Origin: Ciona savignyi
Lineage: Eukaryota > Chordata > Ascidiacea > Phlebobranchia > Cionidae
NCBI GenBank assembly: GCA_000149265.1
Contig: CH002797.1
Location: 142,549-206,548 of the forward strand
DNA length: 64,000 nt
Direction of reading: 5' to 3'
The notes below the pieces were generated by a model that was not told the DNA's origin, searched no databases, and saw only the letters and a list, made by a program, of their open reading frames with translations. Made by a program: the position numbers and the translations under genes. Below are positions 45,564 through 59,058 of this stretch, piece after piece (the first letter of the stretch is position 1; the number at the start of each line of letters is the position of its first letter).

Positions 45564-48500
45564 TTTATATGTTCGTGTTTTTTTTTACTTACAAGACTAT
45601 GTAACTATCTAAAAAGAAACATATTGTTAGAAAATCAAAAGTTATAACCTTCTCTTTATTGCTCCATTATTGCTGTGCTGATTCAGATAGATTCAACTTC
45701 CCTCCTAAACAGATGAGAGTTACAATAAATTAGTCCCTATTGTACGACAGCTTACAACTGTGTTACTCTAAACGTGCCATCGTATAACAGCGAAAGTACG
45801 TGGGTGCGGCATTGCGTACTGATTAGTCATTGACTTAAATAGAAACGATATTATCAGCAATTTGACAAAACTAAAAGGGGTAGTGAAACTTGTCGATTAA
45901 AACGAGGGTTAGGTTGATTGATATGGGGTTAAGGATTAAGTATTTGGGTTAAGAAGGGAATGAGGGGTTAAGGTTGTCTGTTTTTTTCTTTTTTATCCTT
46001 TTATTGCTGCTTAAAGTCTCGGTAATTGAGATTGGTATTCTGTAACTGCCACCTGTCTGAAAGATTGCCTGTCACTAGGACACTCTGTTCGCTGGCTCTG
46101 TCACTCCATCCGCGGGCAGTTCACAAGTGATTCAGTCCCGATAGGAAATGATCAATTAAACCAGTTTCCGCGGCTCACAGTTCAATATGACAATAGTGCA
46201 CGGCGTATAGCAAAAAAAACTTCATGCAAGTAAGCGCGGCGGACCCAAAAATTACACCCACACACATGATGCATCAAACCAGCCGACCATACAATTAAAC
46301 TACCAAAGTTATGGTCGGACGGATAACGGATATTCTAAAATCCAATGGTTGACTCATTTTAGAACTGCGCGATTAATTGACTGTAAGCGGATGTAAACAC
46401 GTCTTAATGCGATGACGCAATAACTTTTGCACTTTATAGAAGAAGTTTTCGTGCCAAGAGCAAGCATAAACTGATGTATTGCTGTCGAGCAAATCTAACC
46501 AAAAGGTTCGTCCGCAAATATTTGCAGTAGGCCGACATTTCATTTTCACAGGATTCTATCAACGGTTATATTTGGAACACGGCTCACATACCAGTGAGAG
46601 AGTTTAAACCAGCAAAAGAACCCGGATTGGTCGCAAAGCAACTCCGAGGAACAAATATTTAGTCAAGGCTGGGTATATTGCGTGTATAAAAGACTCGAAA
46701 ATTAGGAGTTCATAAAGTGCTAGTTTATATCATGGCCCAATTATACGTCGGTTGCGTAATATGTTTTTAATAGAGACGTAATGTTATTGTTAATTATACT
46801 CGATGGTGCGGAAATCCTAACTGAATTGTCAAACGGTAATATGTAACCAATCAACAGGTACACTAATGTATGAGACATTCATTTATTTCCTCCGCAAAAA
46901 ACTAAAAAGGAAAATAATTATGATTTGTGGAAATACAAACTAAAATGTAAACATCCGATTTAGCTTACATATGCATAGCGATGAAATAGTACCATTCTCT
47001 CGCATCAAAAGAGATAGTACGTGTGCAGAAAGCGTCTTCTTTTTATTTACACGATTTTACTTTCCCGAATCTTTCTTTCTTTTACAGATTCAAACATTCT
47101 TGTGATAGCGTAACCAGGGCCACGGCGTGCGTAATAAAATAACTTGTACTTTTAAATATATCTTATTGCGCGCTTGAGTTCACTTAAGTATTACACATCT
47201 TTACAAAAGCGCTGATACAGAACTTAACTTAGTCAGTCCAAAACGACGATATACCTTAATGTTAGCCCGTGTATATATATATATATATATATATTATAAT
47301 ATATATCTACACTTTGTACACGTATAAAGTGCATTATCGCGGATATTGCATTGGCTTATTCCAAATTTGACAAAATTTTCGACTTAACCATAAAGCGGAT
47401 TTTTACAAAAAAAAACAATTGAATTTTTTTTAATCACAATGGTTATTTTAATCATGAAGGCATTGTTTCAAAGTCGCTAAACCAACATTGCGAATGCATT
47501 GGACAAATCACACCATTCTTTTCGAGACCACATGAATTAGCAGCTGTTGAGAAAACTTCTGGTTTGCGTAAAATGATACGATAAAATCACATTTTAGGCT
47601 ACGCATGTCGGCATGCGCGTAGTATTCAAACGTAAGTACCTCAAAAAAAAAACTTTATAGTTCTTGTCGGAATATAATTATTAGTTTAAGATTGTTAATC
47701 TTGTTTTAATATAAACAGAATTGCTTCAGTTTCAATTAAGCTTTCGGCAAATATTACCTTCTCACGAGGATTCCTGCATAATGTGCTACGCAAATTCATT
47801 TACCAGTTTTATTTGACAGTCAGCTTGCACGCCGTCTTATTGAGGTTAAACCGCACCTTGCACGACAAAAAAACGACCTGTTTACACGACTGACCAATCT
47901 CTGCGATAGGAACCTGTATTAAGCCGATAAGGTTTTCGAAATCTTTCTCCTAACTCCCGGCACAAATGCATTGTTTCAATACTTGTAGTGCAAAGCAGAC
48001 TGTTATCTAGCCCGAGGCGATGGGCGAAACATTCCTCTGCAGCATAAAGCCAGAATTATTTTTATGGAGTCGAGCTTATATTCGCCTACGCAATTGCGCA
48101 GTGCGTATCATATACCTTGGAATTTCTCTGTGCTTGTTGAGAAACTTCGCCCAGTTTGCCATCCCTTTGCTATTGTTATCCTGCGCCTAAGTATATTTGT
48201 GATCCTTTAAATACCCAGCCCGCGCCCGCGTTTTTGTTTGAACTGATTTAACCAACTTTATCATTTTACAATAGAAAGACTAATTTAACCCATTCTCCAC
48301 TATGCCGCATATAGGTGTTGTAATCGCAGAAGAAAAAACTGGTCAATAAGACTTTTCACTCTTTTTTTCCGAACAAATAAACCAACTCATAATAAAACCC
48401 AAACTGTAAACTGATCACTATTTTCTGCTGATTGCGGGTCTGCAAATATTTCGCCCACGAGTATCATTGTACAGTCTCCCTTCAGTGCCGGTACCCGGAC

Positions 48501-50284
48501 ATAACCACACCTACTCCCTCAGCCATCAGCCATAATAGAAAAAAGACTGCGTCGTCGGCCTTTCCGCTTCGTTGGTTTTGCGCGGAACGTTGAGTGAGCC
48601 TGGAAGATTATGACGTCATAGTCCACAATAGGTCATGTAATCACAGCGGACCCGGGACATTCCTTTCGAGCACAGGTGATTATTTTAACGGATCTTATAT
48701 TTCCATAATGATACCTAGAATAAGTTAGATAACACAGGGTATTGAAGGATAGCACAAAATAACGCAACAATGCTCTCACTTGCCAAGAATGTCTATTTAT
48801 TCGTGTCTTACACCCTTTCTCACTAAATTTTATTCAAACCCGCCATTCCTTTCGATTTTTGTCAAATATTGTAAACAGTTGACTGGCGGCATTAAACAAA
48901 ATACGAAGAACAAGTTTAGTTAAATTTAAAATTAAGTCTAGTTGCACTTCTATTGTGACATTTTTGCCACAAAATAAAACAATCAAATTAATAAGATAAA
49001 AACTGTACCAGTATATTTTGGTTAACGCTGATATACTCCGTGGTATGTGCTGCATACATATAGTGCTGAGTTGCGTTTCCCACGAGATTAAACTAGTACA
49101 TTGCCTAACAACAGCTGTATTCAATAAAATCTAAATATATGTCAGTTTTGTGCATTAGAATAATAAAGTAAACGGTTTGGTGGTTTGTATACAGGGTTTT
49201 ACGGGGAGGTTAAATTACTTGGATTTCGGTAATATTGTACCGTTTACTTTCTTATGGAAACGTCTAAATTGGACGGAACTTGACAATGAAATTGCATGGA
49301 ATACATGTAACACAGTTATATGAGTGGGCGTAGGAATGTAAGTGTGACGTCTGGCAATCCTATGCTGCACATTATTAGCGGGTCCGATAAGTAACGTTTG
49401 ACAGTAGATCGCGATCGTGTGCGAAACTGTCTATATATCGTAGAAAGGTGCGTGTGACACTTGGTTTTGTATCCCAGGCACAGTTGATTTGTACTTTTAT
49501 CGTTTTAAACTAATGAGCCAGCTTATAAGATAAAAACACCTGTGCGCCAGAACATAATCACATTGCAGACTCAGCCCAAGCCTTCCCAAAGCTGAGAAAC
49601 TCACCAAAACTGGAGTTTTTGTCGCTATAGCTTTTATTTTATTTACAATATTTTGTTTAGTTTTACGTCGTTCTAGTCATATGGAACTCGTGATGCTGTA
49701 TCACTTCGTTAAGTAGTTTCTAAAACACACCCAAGCCTACAATTTGCAGTTAGACGCAGTGTCTGGTATATACGAACACATATTAGTTGGTAGTAGTTTG
49801 TCAACTGATTTTAAAAGTCTCCTATACTGATCAATACCGTAAATTATTATTGCTAAAGAGACTGGTTATATAAGTCTTTTTGCCAATTTACTACCCAACA
49901 ACTTTAAACCCAACAACCTTTTAACAGCCACTTGTATAATATATATTATTGCCTACTTACCACTCAACAACTTTAAATGTCCGCATGATAACCTCGCCGC
50001 GACTAAATATACGAGAGGTCAGATAGTTAGAACTATTAGCCGCCTCCGCATTTAGCCGAAAACGGACTGGAACGCAACCGCCTGTCACTATCTAGTCTAG
50101 TCGGATATGTCTTTGGGTGGGTACTTAGCGGACAGTTTCGATGCTGATCACTAACCAGTCAAACAAGACTTACATCAGTTTTGCTACCTCATAAGACACA
50201 CTGCATGATCTTTGACTTTCCGAATAGCAGAATTTATAGTCACAACTTTCTATAAACGATTAGATAAATATATATTCCGATTTC
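45564..50284. other. Intergenic, nothing supported over ~4.7 kb
   Basis: Contains a (TA)n run at about 47,271-47,295 and a G-rich, loosely telomere-like stretch at 45,900-45,985 (GGGTTAAGG-type phrases). A 96-codon minus-strand frame at 48,834-49,124 lacks recognisable features. A diverged SINE trace lies near 50,090-50,165. Confidence 0.4.
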
Positions 50285-50530
50285 AGTGGGAGGGTTGAAG
50301 GTTCAAAACTGGTCGCTAGCTAGTCGACTGCGTTCTTTGGGCAAGGCACTTAGCGAACATTGACTTGAACTAAGTAAATTATTGGGTTCTACCAAATAAA
50401 AGCAACGTCTCAATCATGCACAACACACTACAATAGTACCGGTCACCCGATGATGGGAGCGAGGCAATATGACTAATACCCGTGTGTTAACACCCATTTT
50501 CCCATTCACAAGAATAAAATAGAATACCCT
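50285..50530 (+). repeat. SINE
   Basis: It reads from GTTGAAGGTTCAAAACTGGT (B-box region) through GGGCAAGGCACTTAGCGAAC to CCCATTCACAAGAATAAAAT. It abuts the donor side of the exon at 50,552. Confidence 0.85.
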
Positions 50531-50551
50531 ATCCTATATGCTCAAAGTTAC

Positions 50552-50737
50552 CTCCGAATAAAACAACGCGCGAAAAATCGCAGCGCCGGCGAAATCGATG
50601 ACAACGACTGTACATCCGGTGCACACGTCATGCCATTGTTGAATGGTGGTCGGCTTAGGTGTTTTGTTACCACGACCTGGGCTATCAGAATAGATTTCCT
50701 TTTTGCGCTGTGCCAAAGTCGCCCTTTCTATAAACAT
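50552..50737 (-). CDS. Candidate first exon of an unidentified protein with a hydrophobic segment
   Basis: ATG opens 62 codons ending exactly at a donor (GAG/GTAACT). The N-terminus is basic and polar (MFIERATLAQRKKEIYSDSP, then GRGNKTPKPTTIQQWHDV). It is followed by CTGCTVVVIDFAGAAIFRAL, which could be a membrane segment. No downstream exon was found to the left past the SINE. Not recognised. Confidence 0.4.
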
Positions 50738-51765
50738 TCCGCAATGCAACCGTTTTTAAGACGCCTGTATAATCTTTAAATCATGGCTACTGGATATGTT
50801 AATAAAGCGTTGCAGGAACGCGTTATTCTTTAACACAAGAAAGCTTTATTTTGCATGTTTTACTGGGTCATTTTAAGGGAATATACCTTTTGTATATATA
50901 AGTCTATCGCGTTACAACCACCACTATCAGGATAACAGTGAAGATTCGTAAATTCTGCAAAACTATGTGCTTATTGCGCATTAAAAAAATTGCTGCGGAA
51001 TTTACTTTAGCATTTCACATGTACTATGTAATATGTAACAACAGATATATAAACTAAAAAACACATTTCTAAAATACGCTAAATTTTTACACGACCTGTC
51101 TGTATACATTGCTGGCAGCACAGCACAACCTAATTTATTTCCGCGAAGGAGTGTATATGGCTATATTATACACCTGAGTATACACGTAATAGTTTATTAA
51201 ATGTTCACGAACGTTGAAAGTAAACAAAAGTATATGCTATACCAGCATTAGAATAAAAAATAAAGTGTGTTTAGCAAACACACGAATATTGTTCGTAAAG
51301 TAATATAAATCAATACAAGTGCTTATGGGGAATTCCCTCGTTGTTCATTGAATTGTTTTTTCTTTATTTTATTTAAGAAACCATAAAAGCGGGTTAAAAA
51401 AACAAAAACTGAAATAAAATTAAATCATGTGGACTAAATTGGCCGAACAAGTGTCGAATTTTAGCATAGATAACCTAACTGCATGTAACCGACTAGCATA
51501 ATGTAAGGTTTTAGGTTGTATTTATTGCGCCTACAACAAAGATGCTATTAAAACAGCTATATGCACCACAGTATACAAGACTTAGATTTAAACACGCTAT
51601 ACAACATCCGTGTAGGCTACTACTCGATCGGGCCAAAATGAAATCAATTAAAACGTCGATTAAAATAGCTTTATATATAGGTGCATTTAAATAATGTGAC
51701 ACAAAATAAGCAGGTTGCCTATATTTGGTTCATAGTATTGTCTGTCTTCGGTCGAAATTCTTGAG

Positions 51766-52474
51766 CTAATCGAAAAGCTTCACTGCAAAGTAGAGTAACA
51801 TCAGCATGAAAACAATGATTGCAAAGTTGACCACTAGATCTTTCAAACGGATATTGGGCGAAACGTCCAATTTTGATGTCTGCATTTTATGTTCAAAACT
51901 TCGATTTTGATTGCTAATTAAATTTCCTATTTTGGTCTGTGAAAATATTGTCTATAATTACTCCCCTACACATACCCATTCGTACTGCCTTAATATTGCT
52001 TTATTCTCGTGAAAAGGGAAAGTCTTAGCCAACACAACACAACTAAGTGAGACTACACAAGCGTATACGAAAACCAACACTCCTACTATACTAAACAACT
52101 AAAGTTTTACGAGAGTCGTAAAAATGGATTAGTAGACTTCATACAAACGCGATCTAATAAACTTGTGATGACATCGCCCGCTGAAAACGTAGCAAATTTG
52201 TAGTAAATCAAGACACCCTTTGGATTGATACTGTCCAGACACATTCAATATTATAAACGCAACTGTTTCACCATACACCCTGAAGTAAATGTACTGCTGC
52301 GATATGCATTTAGGCTTAAAAGAATATAAGAAGTTTACCACCCGAGGTGACATTTCCACTGATAAGCTCGACATTAGCCACTGCAACAACATTTCTCAAG
52401 AAAGCCTCGTTGATGGCGTACCGTGCGGTAAAACGGACGAACTGATTGCATGGGTATCCACATAAAATACTAAA
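51766..52474 (-). CDS. Exons of an unidentified membrane protein
   Basis: Three stretches look exonic. 52,474-52,339 (after CTTCCAG) encodes ILCGYPCNQFVRFTARYAIN and NVVAVANVELISGNVTSG. 52,296-52,232 encodes QYIYFRVYGETVAFIILNVS. 51,936-51,766 (after TTTTCACAG) encodes a last exon ending LKDLVVNFAIIVFMLMLLYF then AVKLFD and a stop, a clear C-terminal membrane helix. The first two carry N-glycosylation-like NVT/NVS motifs, so the bulk is probably extracellular or lumenal. The phase between the first and second stretch does not match simply, so exon ends are uncertain. A tectonic-like beta-rich domain crossed my mind but cannot be supported. Upstream exons were not found before AMD1. Confidence 0.45.
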
Positions 52475-53084
52475 CTGGAAGATGATATAGTAGTTTGATT
52501 GCATTATTTTATTCACTTGACTTATCTACAACTTGGTCGACACACCCAGGCCAATGTTTTTTTGTAAAGTTATAACACAGAGTCCTGCGCCCAGCGTTTT
52601 TCCTTTGAGCGAATTTCACCAGTACTGACTTCAACTGATCTTATACGCGTACGTTCGCGCTTTACCACGCCAACAGTGTGAAAACGAAACGTGGTTCTTG
52701 TAAAAACATCCGAATTGATTTTTGTTGATATTGCCTGTTGGTTGTCAAAGCGTTTACCTCAATAGTTCCCAAGCCTTTGAAGCTCGTTGCACCGAACTAA
52801 ACAGAAACACAGTTTGCGGCACCCCGGTAATCTCCGCAATTTTTCTTAGATGTGATATATCACACTAAACGCACTCAGGTGTTAAAGAACAAAATGGAAG
52901 CTAAACTGTAAAGTCATCCCAAGTGTGTACAATTATTATCAGTTAACTGAAATTGTGGAGCAGAAATAAACTGTAGAATAGGAAAAATTGTTAAAAAATC
53001 CAATGTCGCACTTTGAGTTATTTAAATAACACGCCAGGGCGCGCTGGCACCTTTGGGAAATAACTAGTTAACCATATAGCAATA

Positions 53085-53215
53085 TTTATGTAGAGTCGTG
53101 TGGTCAAATGGTTAACACGACCAATACATACCAATTTTAATATGCTATCATAGGTTCGAAACCTAGCCCGTAAAAAAATCATAACATTTCTAGTGTTGAA
53201 TAAATTCATAAATGT
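53085..53215 (+). repeat. tRNA-derived SINE of the second family
   Basis: A complete copy: tRNA 5' half (GTCGTGTGGTCAAATGGTTA), B box (TAGGTTCGAAACCTAGCCCG) and a tail (TTTCTAGTGTTGAATAAATT) also seen after the array at 8,200-8,280. It serves as the unexpanded reference for that array. Confidence 0.85.
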
Positions 53216-53924
53216 TTGATATGGACATTTCTTTTAATATATAATAACCTTCAGTATAATATGCGCTTGGCATTTTAGACAACGCCAAAAAGTAAAGTTT
53301 AAACTTTGGGTAAAAGAGTAGATACCACAACCGGCATGTAGCATTCTCTGAATACACCTCCATTATTTACTGGCGCAAATACCGGGCGTAGTTTTTATTT
53401 AATTGCAATCAACAGAAAATGGATAAAATCAGCAAGCACATATGCTTTATACAAGTGGAACGCAGGCACTAGAATGAGTTTACATAAACAACATTAATGG
53501 CTTATTATGAGGCGCATATTTTCGAGTATTGAATATAGACTGATCGTTGTCCCCGGTATGGGCGGAAATAACATTATATATGTAAGAGAAATCCAGCTGT
53601 ACCACGAAGGTCGAATGTGTATGGCGCGTTGCTTCATTACTCTTATGATCATCAGATCGAAGGTACATGAAGAAGACGAATGGGAAATAAAATAACAGTT
53701 AATGATAAAAAGCGGTAATAAGAAGTTGCAGTAAATAAATATTGGGACTTGATTAAAATATGGTGAGAGTGAGCGACCATCGTGTTTTTTATCATATGTC
53801 GTGATGGCGCGTGTTTTAAAACTACCATTTGAGGGCAGAGAAAATGAGGTGATGAAAAAAAGCTACATAAATACAACGATGGCGCGCTTATCCAATGTCT
53901 TGCCACGTCCGAAGTACCGGTCAG

Positions 53925-56900
53925 TTAAACGCAGTTGTTGTTGACTTCCTTCTTGAACTGAGAATACCATAAGCTGTAATCTTGCAGTTGGGCCACCTGC
54001 CTATCCGTACGACGGTAGCTTGGGAGTTTGGTGTCTGAGAAGCGATCCCAGCTTTTTGTCTCAACATCGGAGTACTAAAGAACACAACGTTTAGAAAAAA
54101 GGATTTTCGAATATTAACCCAACTAGGAAAACTAGAGTTTTTATGTTCGTCAAAGTGGAATAGCGGATGGAGGTTATGGTCACACAATAGCTAGGTTCGA
54201 TTATTACGCTAACCAATTTCTACGCAGTTAAACCTTGGCCAATATATTTAATTCCGTTTGTATAGTTTTCCATCGGTACGAGGCTCGGCGGCCTGCAAAG
54301 ACCACCACACTGCAATAGCTTCAGTCACCGGACGGTGGACTTTAATCTGATAATTAATAATTAATCAAGTTCAAAACGACTATCGACGAATAAATTGACT
54401 ATTCCGTTTCTGACACTCATGTCGGGTCAATTTTATTCTATGTTAGGTTTATTTGTAACACTGGGTACAATGGATTATTACTATGTCTTCTAATTGTTTT
54501 GTATAGCCCCACAGTCTATGTTAATATAAATGTTTGAAATAAACAGAAAAAAAGTGAACTGAATACAAAATTAGTATTAATTATGTTCTTTTATTAATGA
54601 AGTGTTTTAACGACTGATCGTTTTGACATCTTTTGCGGTGTATTTGTTGTTATTAGTTTCTATTGATGCTATTCCATCCAGGGTTAAAATAAATAAACTA
54701 AACCTAACTCGAATTTTTTTTTTAATTTTCACGCCAACTTACATGGTTTGCGAATAAAGTCATGGAGACCGTTCTTGGTTTGAACAAAGAAAGAACTTTG
54801 CAGATGAGATCATTGTAGCTCTTCATAGAAACGTTGGTCTCGAAGCTGACATAGGAGAATTCCGATTCAGGTGTTATGTGAATCGTCCAATACTGGCCCT
54901 GGGTCAAATTGTAGATCATGCATGTTTTACCAGGATAATTGTCAAAAACAACAGGCAGAAAATATGAACATCTTGGTTTTGTACCTTTCAATTCAGTCAA
55001 TAATGTATAAGATAACGTCCACTACTGCCATTGTTAAGTTTTAGAAAACGTTACAATGGGGGTAAGGGTGATATGGAGGTTACCCATGTGATAACGCTCA
55101 ATAATGTATTCACTGCATAAAAAGTTATATCACCTAATATAAAAGTTAAAATAGATAATCAAATGATTGTCTATGTGATAACTCTTTTACGATTTTCAAT
55201 TCACTGAAAAAAAGAACATTCTATCATAAGTTTTTAAGCGATCTCTAAAGAAATAAATTTACCTTATCAAGTAATCCATTCATTGAATAACCACAGGGGT
55301 CGAATAATACAGAATTTATTTTGGAATTCGGCAGAATATCTGATATTCCAATCTCCTAGAAATATAATTTATTAGGTCTTATTAGAATGAAGATAATTTT
55401 CGACCACAGATCCTTGGTGGCAGAGGATATTGTACAAACTACAAATCAAATCATGTGTACCTGAAAACAATTCTATGTAGTTTTACATGTACAGTTACCT
55501 AAACACTGAAGTGGATATAAAAATTGTGTTGGCACTTAAATCAAGTTAATTGCTTGCTACTTATACCCGTTCTCCAAACACATTTTTTTTCTAACATTAA
55601 CTATGTTCTAAACTTTCCCACCAGCTTTTAAAATGCAAAAGGACTTCTACAACTTTGTTAAAAACTCTACCACAAGGGCACCATATCTGAATAATGTCTG
55701 AAAACGCCACCTTTGTAAATGCTTCCGCATCTCTCTCCTTGCCGGACTCATCTTTGAGCTTGAATTTATCCATGGTTTGCTCGCATAATGCGGTCATTAA
55801 TATTTCCAATGTCTGGTCTGCCTGTTTGACACCAATCAGGGAGGTGTTCTCAGGGTGATTCAGAGTGTAGAGATACCAGCAATCCCTGTTCATACGTCCC
55901 AGGCAATACGATGCACTCTCTGGAAGGTTACATAAAAATCCCATTAAAGCATTTTAAACAGTTTTCGAATTCTTAATGATTGTGAAATTAGGACTAGTCG
56001 AAGATCTTTGAAATAATTTTGAAAAAGTAATAAATGGTTCTAACTTTTAGTGTGGTACTGGAATCAAGTATTTTCTTTTTAGAGAGAAACAAGATAAGAG
56101 CATGACAATTCAGACATGTTTATGTTTTGATTAGTATTGTTTGTGACTACGAACTGCACAAAGATTGACCTAATCAAAGCGAATTTAAATCATAATAAAC
56201 AAACTGTAAAAGATACAGTAACCTGAGAGAAAACATGTAACCAATATCTTTCCTTTTATCTGTATAACTTCACACTTCGTTTAATATAGAATATTCATAT
56301 TTATCCCGTGAATGGAAACACACAAGGGGCAGTAACCCAAGGGTATTCCTCTAGCTCGCGTCCACCATCAGGTTACCAGAACTATTACAGTGTTTTGTGT
56401 ATGATAAACATGTTTATTTAATTTGGTAGAACCCATCATTCCACTGGTTCAGGCTGTTAAGTGCCTTTTCCAAGAACACAACTGACAAAAGAAAGTGAGC
56501 CGGAATATTGTTTCATAGGTTGCACTTGTGCCCATTACGGTACCAAAACAGGACAAAAACACATTTTAATATATTACCAGACAGTATTGTGTCAAGGTAA
56601 ACAGTTTCATCTGTAAATGTTTTGTACGGGTGCGGTTGATCATCCGGCTTCTTAAAGTTCTTTCTGGAGTAAAAAAAATCCTGCAAAGAAATTTATAAGT
56701 CAATATTACTGATATATTATATAGAGTTTATCCAATGTGAACAAGGATATTATAAAACAAGCCAGGTCTTATGGCTATTTTTACTTTGTCATTAATCTTT
56801 TTAGTTAAATTTTGTATATATGATGAAGATATTGTAATAGTTTGTGCTTGACCGATTCATCAATGACTTTGAAATGCACCATCGTGAGAGCATGTTATAA

Positions 56901-58945
56901 AAAGACCAAAACAATACCTCTAGACAGGTAGTAATAAGCTTTAGACTAGCTACAACAACAAATGTATATGACAGGATTAGGCTTAGGCATCTATAAAAAT
57001 TACTTGTTTGACTTTATGTACAACCATTAAAAATTACTAGAATAAAATTTAAAAGTGTAATTGAAATGAGCAAGTTAGTGGTTACTGGTTATCACATATC
57101 TCTCACAGTCATTGCATGTTTAATAATTGATAAGTCAGAATAATATTAACTTACTGCTACTGTATCAAAACCACATTCCTCCTTCACCAAAGAAATGATG
57201 TATGGTAGTGCTTGTAAACAAAGGGTGGTGCCACACGTTTTCAGTATAATCCTCTCTCCAGACACAAATAAACTGGACTCACTGTGCACAGAACCGGTAT
57301 GTTAATCGAACTTAATAGCTTTGTGGGTCCATGCACTGCCTTTTAGCAAAAAGGTTTAAGCCAAAGTTTAAAACTGGTCACTGAATAGTCAATTAGGGCC
57401 TTGGGAAAGGCACTTATATTGACTGAACCCAGTAAATTAATGGGTTATACCAAAATTGAAATGTGTGTCTCAATACACAACTTTCCGCAACATCTCCAGA
57501 GTGGGTGTGAGATAATGACGGTTGCCCATATGATAACGTCCCTTGCATTATCCCACTCACCGGCATAAAACATATCCTATTCTATGTTAAACACTTAAAG
57601 TCAACGGTTACCGGTACTCTTTTTTTAGTACTGGAAGATACAAAGGCAGTCTAGAAAAAATGCATACCAAGCTGTGGAGATTTCTATATGTTTTTTACGT
57701 TAAAACACTTTAACGGCACCACCCACCTTAACACATAGGCAGTCTGGCCATCATATTTGAGTTCATCCAGGATTTTGCAACGCACATGGGTTAAAATATT
57801 TTCCCATTTTGACCTGGTATTTAAAAATCAAAATTACAATCAATTACACACCAGAATGGAAATCATCGAATGAAATCATTGATTCAAACTGTTATTGATT
57901 AGGTACTACTAAGTTAATTGTTGGAAGAAGTTTAATTTATGGTAGTTCAGAAACCTTACAAATATGACCATATGTACATGCTGATTTTGAGAAGATAAAC
58001 TGGTTCTTTAATTTTATTAAGCCCTTTATTAACTTTTTTGAGTTCTTCAAATATATAACTTAAAACTAATTTTGTTTAAGAGAAGAATTAGTTATCTCCA
58101 GCGATACGCGAGGTCTACTGCTTGGGAAAAACTAAAAGGAGGAAAAGCGGGAAGGAGGATAACTGCACAATATAATAAAGATAACAACATTTAGTTTTAA
58201 ACATGAGGTTGGAGTTGGGGTTCGTTCTAGGGTTGAGGTTACCATTTAGGGCAGGGTTTAAATTACTTCCTTTAGTTTTAGTGTGAAGTTTCCCTCCTTC
58301 CCACTTTCCCTCCTTTTAGTGTTGCCCTACTGCTTAACCTGTTTAATTTGCTTACAAATATATTTTGTATATATAATTATAGTTGTGCTGACTTATGTTA
58401 GCCGTTAAATAGTTTACCATGAATGGTCACTGACAGAAACCAACTAGGTGATTTACACAACACAAACTACAATGACATCTGTATTAATATATATCATTCA
58501 TCAACTCCTTGGTAAACTGATAGGCCTACATAACCAAATAGTAATCTGAACAATCACTTAATTTTCCTTATATGTACCTTGCAAAGTTAGCGTAAGCATA
58601 TCTCGCTTACGTCTTTGTATAAACATGGGCCGTTAAGCAGTGATGGGATTCAAAATTTTAAAAACAGGTTCTCTTGTGTATCATACTTACAAACAACAGA
58701 TTTCCCAAAAGGTAATGTCAGTACAAGAATCGGATCGGTGTATATCCCGACGTTCCAAGAACACCCATGCGAACCTCTTGAATCCCATCACTGGCTTTAA
58801 GGAATTAAACTTTTATTTACCTTTCAATAAGATTTGCTGGTTTCTTTGGTCCTTCTGGAGAAGAGCATGAGAACCAGATCTCCATCAATTTTTCCACACC
58901 TTCAAAAAAAAAGTTCTCAGCCACGAGCCCATTTTCCTTTGACAT
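53925..58945 (-). CDS. AMD1: S-adenosylmethionine decarboxylase proenzyme
   Basis: Makes decarboxylated AdoMet, the aminopropyl donor for spermidine and spermine. Eight exons keep phase throughout: 58,945-58,821; 57,813-57,727; 57,281-57,155; 56,680-56,578; 55,919-55,711; 55,355-55,263; 54,898-54,743; 54,074-53,925. Total 349 residues (human 334). The N-terminus has [36 protein letters not shown] contains the Glu-Ser self-cleavage site that creates the pyruvoyl cofactor; the junction of exons 2 and 3 falls within the first Ser codon just before it. Later segments include [53 protein letters not shown] and [20 protein letters not shown], all family hallmarks. The last exon ([20 protein letters not shown]) matches the family C-terminus more weakly. 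The leader holds a six-codon uORF, and a DNA transposon lies just upstream. Confidence 0.95.
56285..56495 (-). repeat. SINE in AMD1 intron 4
   Basis: Body strings ATATTCATATTTATCCCGTG and GGTAGAACCCATCATTCCAC are followed by a shortened tRNA side. Confidence 0.85.
57340..57590 (+). repeat. SINE in AMD1 intron 2
   Basis: It runs from the tRNA-like part (AAGCCAAAGTTTAAAACTGG) through CCTTGGGAAAGGCACTTATA and CTGAACCCAGTAAATTAATG to CACTCACCGGCATAAAACAT. Confidence 0.85.
58124..58326. mobile_element. MITE C in AMD1 intron 1 with 9-bp target duplication
   Basis: 203 bp flanked by the direct repeat CTACTGCTT (58,115-58,123 and 58,327-58,335). The inverted ends are GGGAAAAACTAAAAGGAGGA and, from the other side, GGCAACACTAAAAGGAGGGA, continuing ~35 bp. 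The interior is shared with element B at 37,785. Confidence 0.85.
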
Positions 58946-59037
58946 TCTTGATTTTGTATTTTTCTTTTTTTGCAAATATTTCTTAATTCTTTCCGTCGTA
59001 ATTAGTCCACTAGAGTTCTTATCTTCGTTAAAGCGTG

Positions 59038-59058
59038 TCAGCTAACGTCAAATCCCAT
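59038..59058 (-). promoter_or_regulatory. Six-codon uORF (MGFDVS) in the AMD1 leader
   Basis: ATG GGA TTT GAC GTT AGC TGA lies about 93 nt upstream of the AMD1 start. In vertebrates the AMD1 mRNA has a six-codon uORF, MAGDIS, whose nascent peptide stalls ribosomes when polyamines are high. Here length, Met, Asp-4, a beta-branched residue at 5 and Ser-6 agree. An ATG-TAA two-codon uORF overlaps its start (59,063-59,058). The match is seen; regulation is inferred, and the leader is assumed unspliced. Confidence 0.65.

Noticed and set aside
45900-45985. Interstitial telomere repeat
   Set aside because: The GGGTTAAGG-like phrases are irregular and do not form a true TTAGGG array.
48834-49124. 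Minus-strand 96-codon frame with hydrophobic stretches
   Set aside because: Composition is that of translated AT-rich DNA; no splice or start context supports it.
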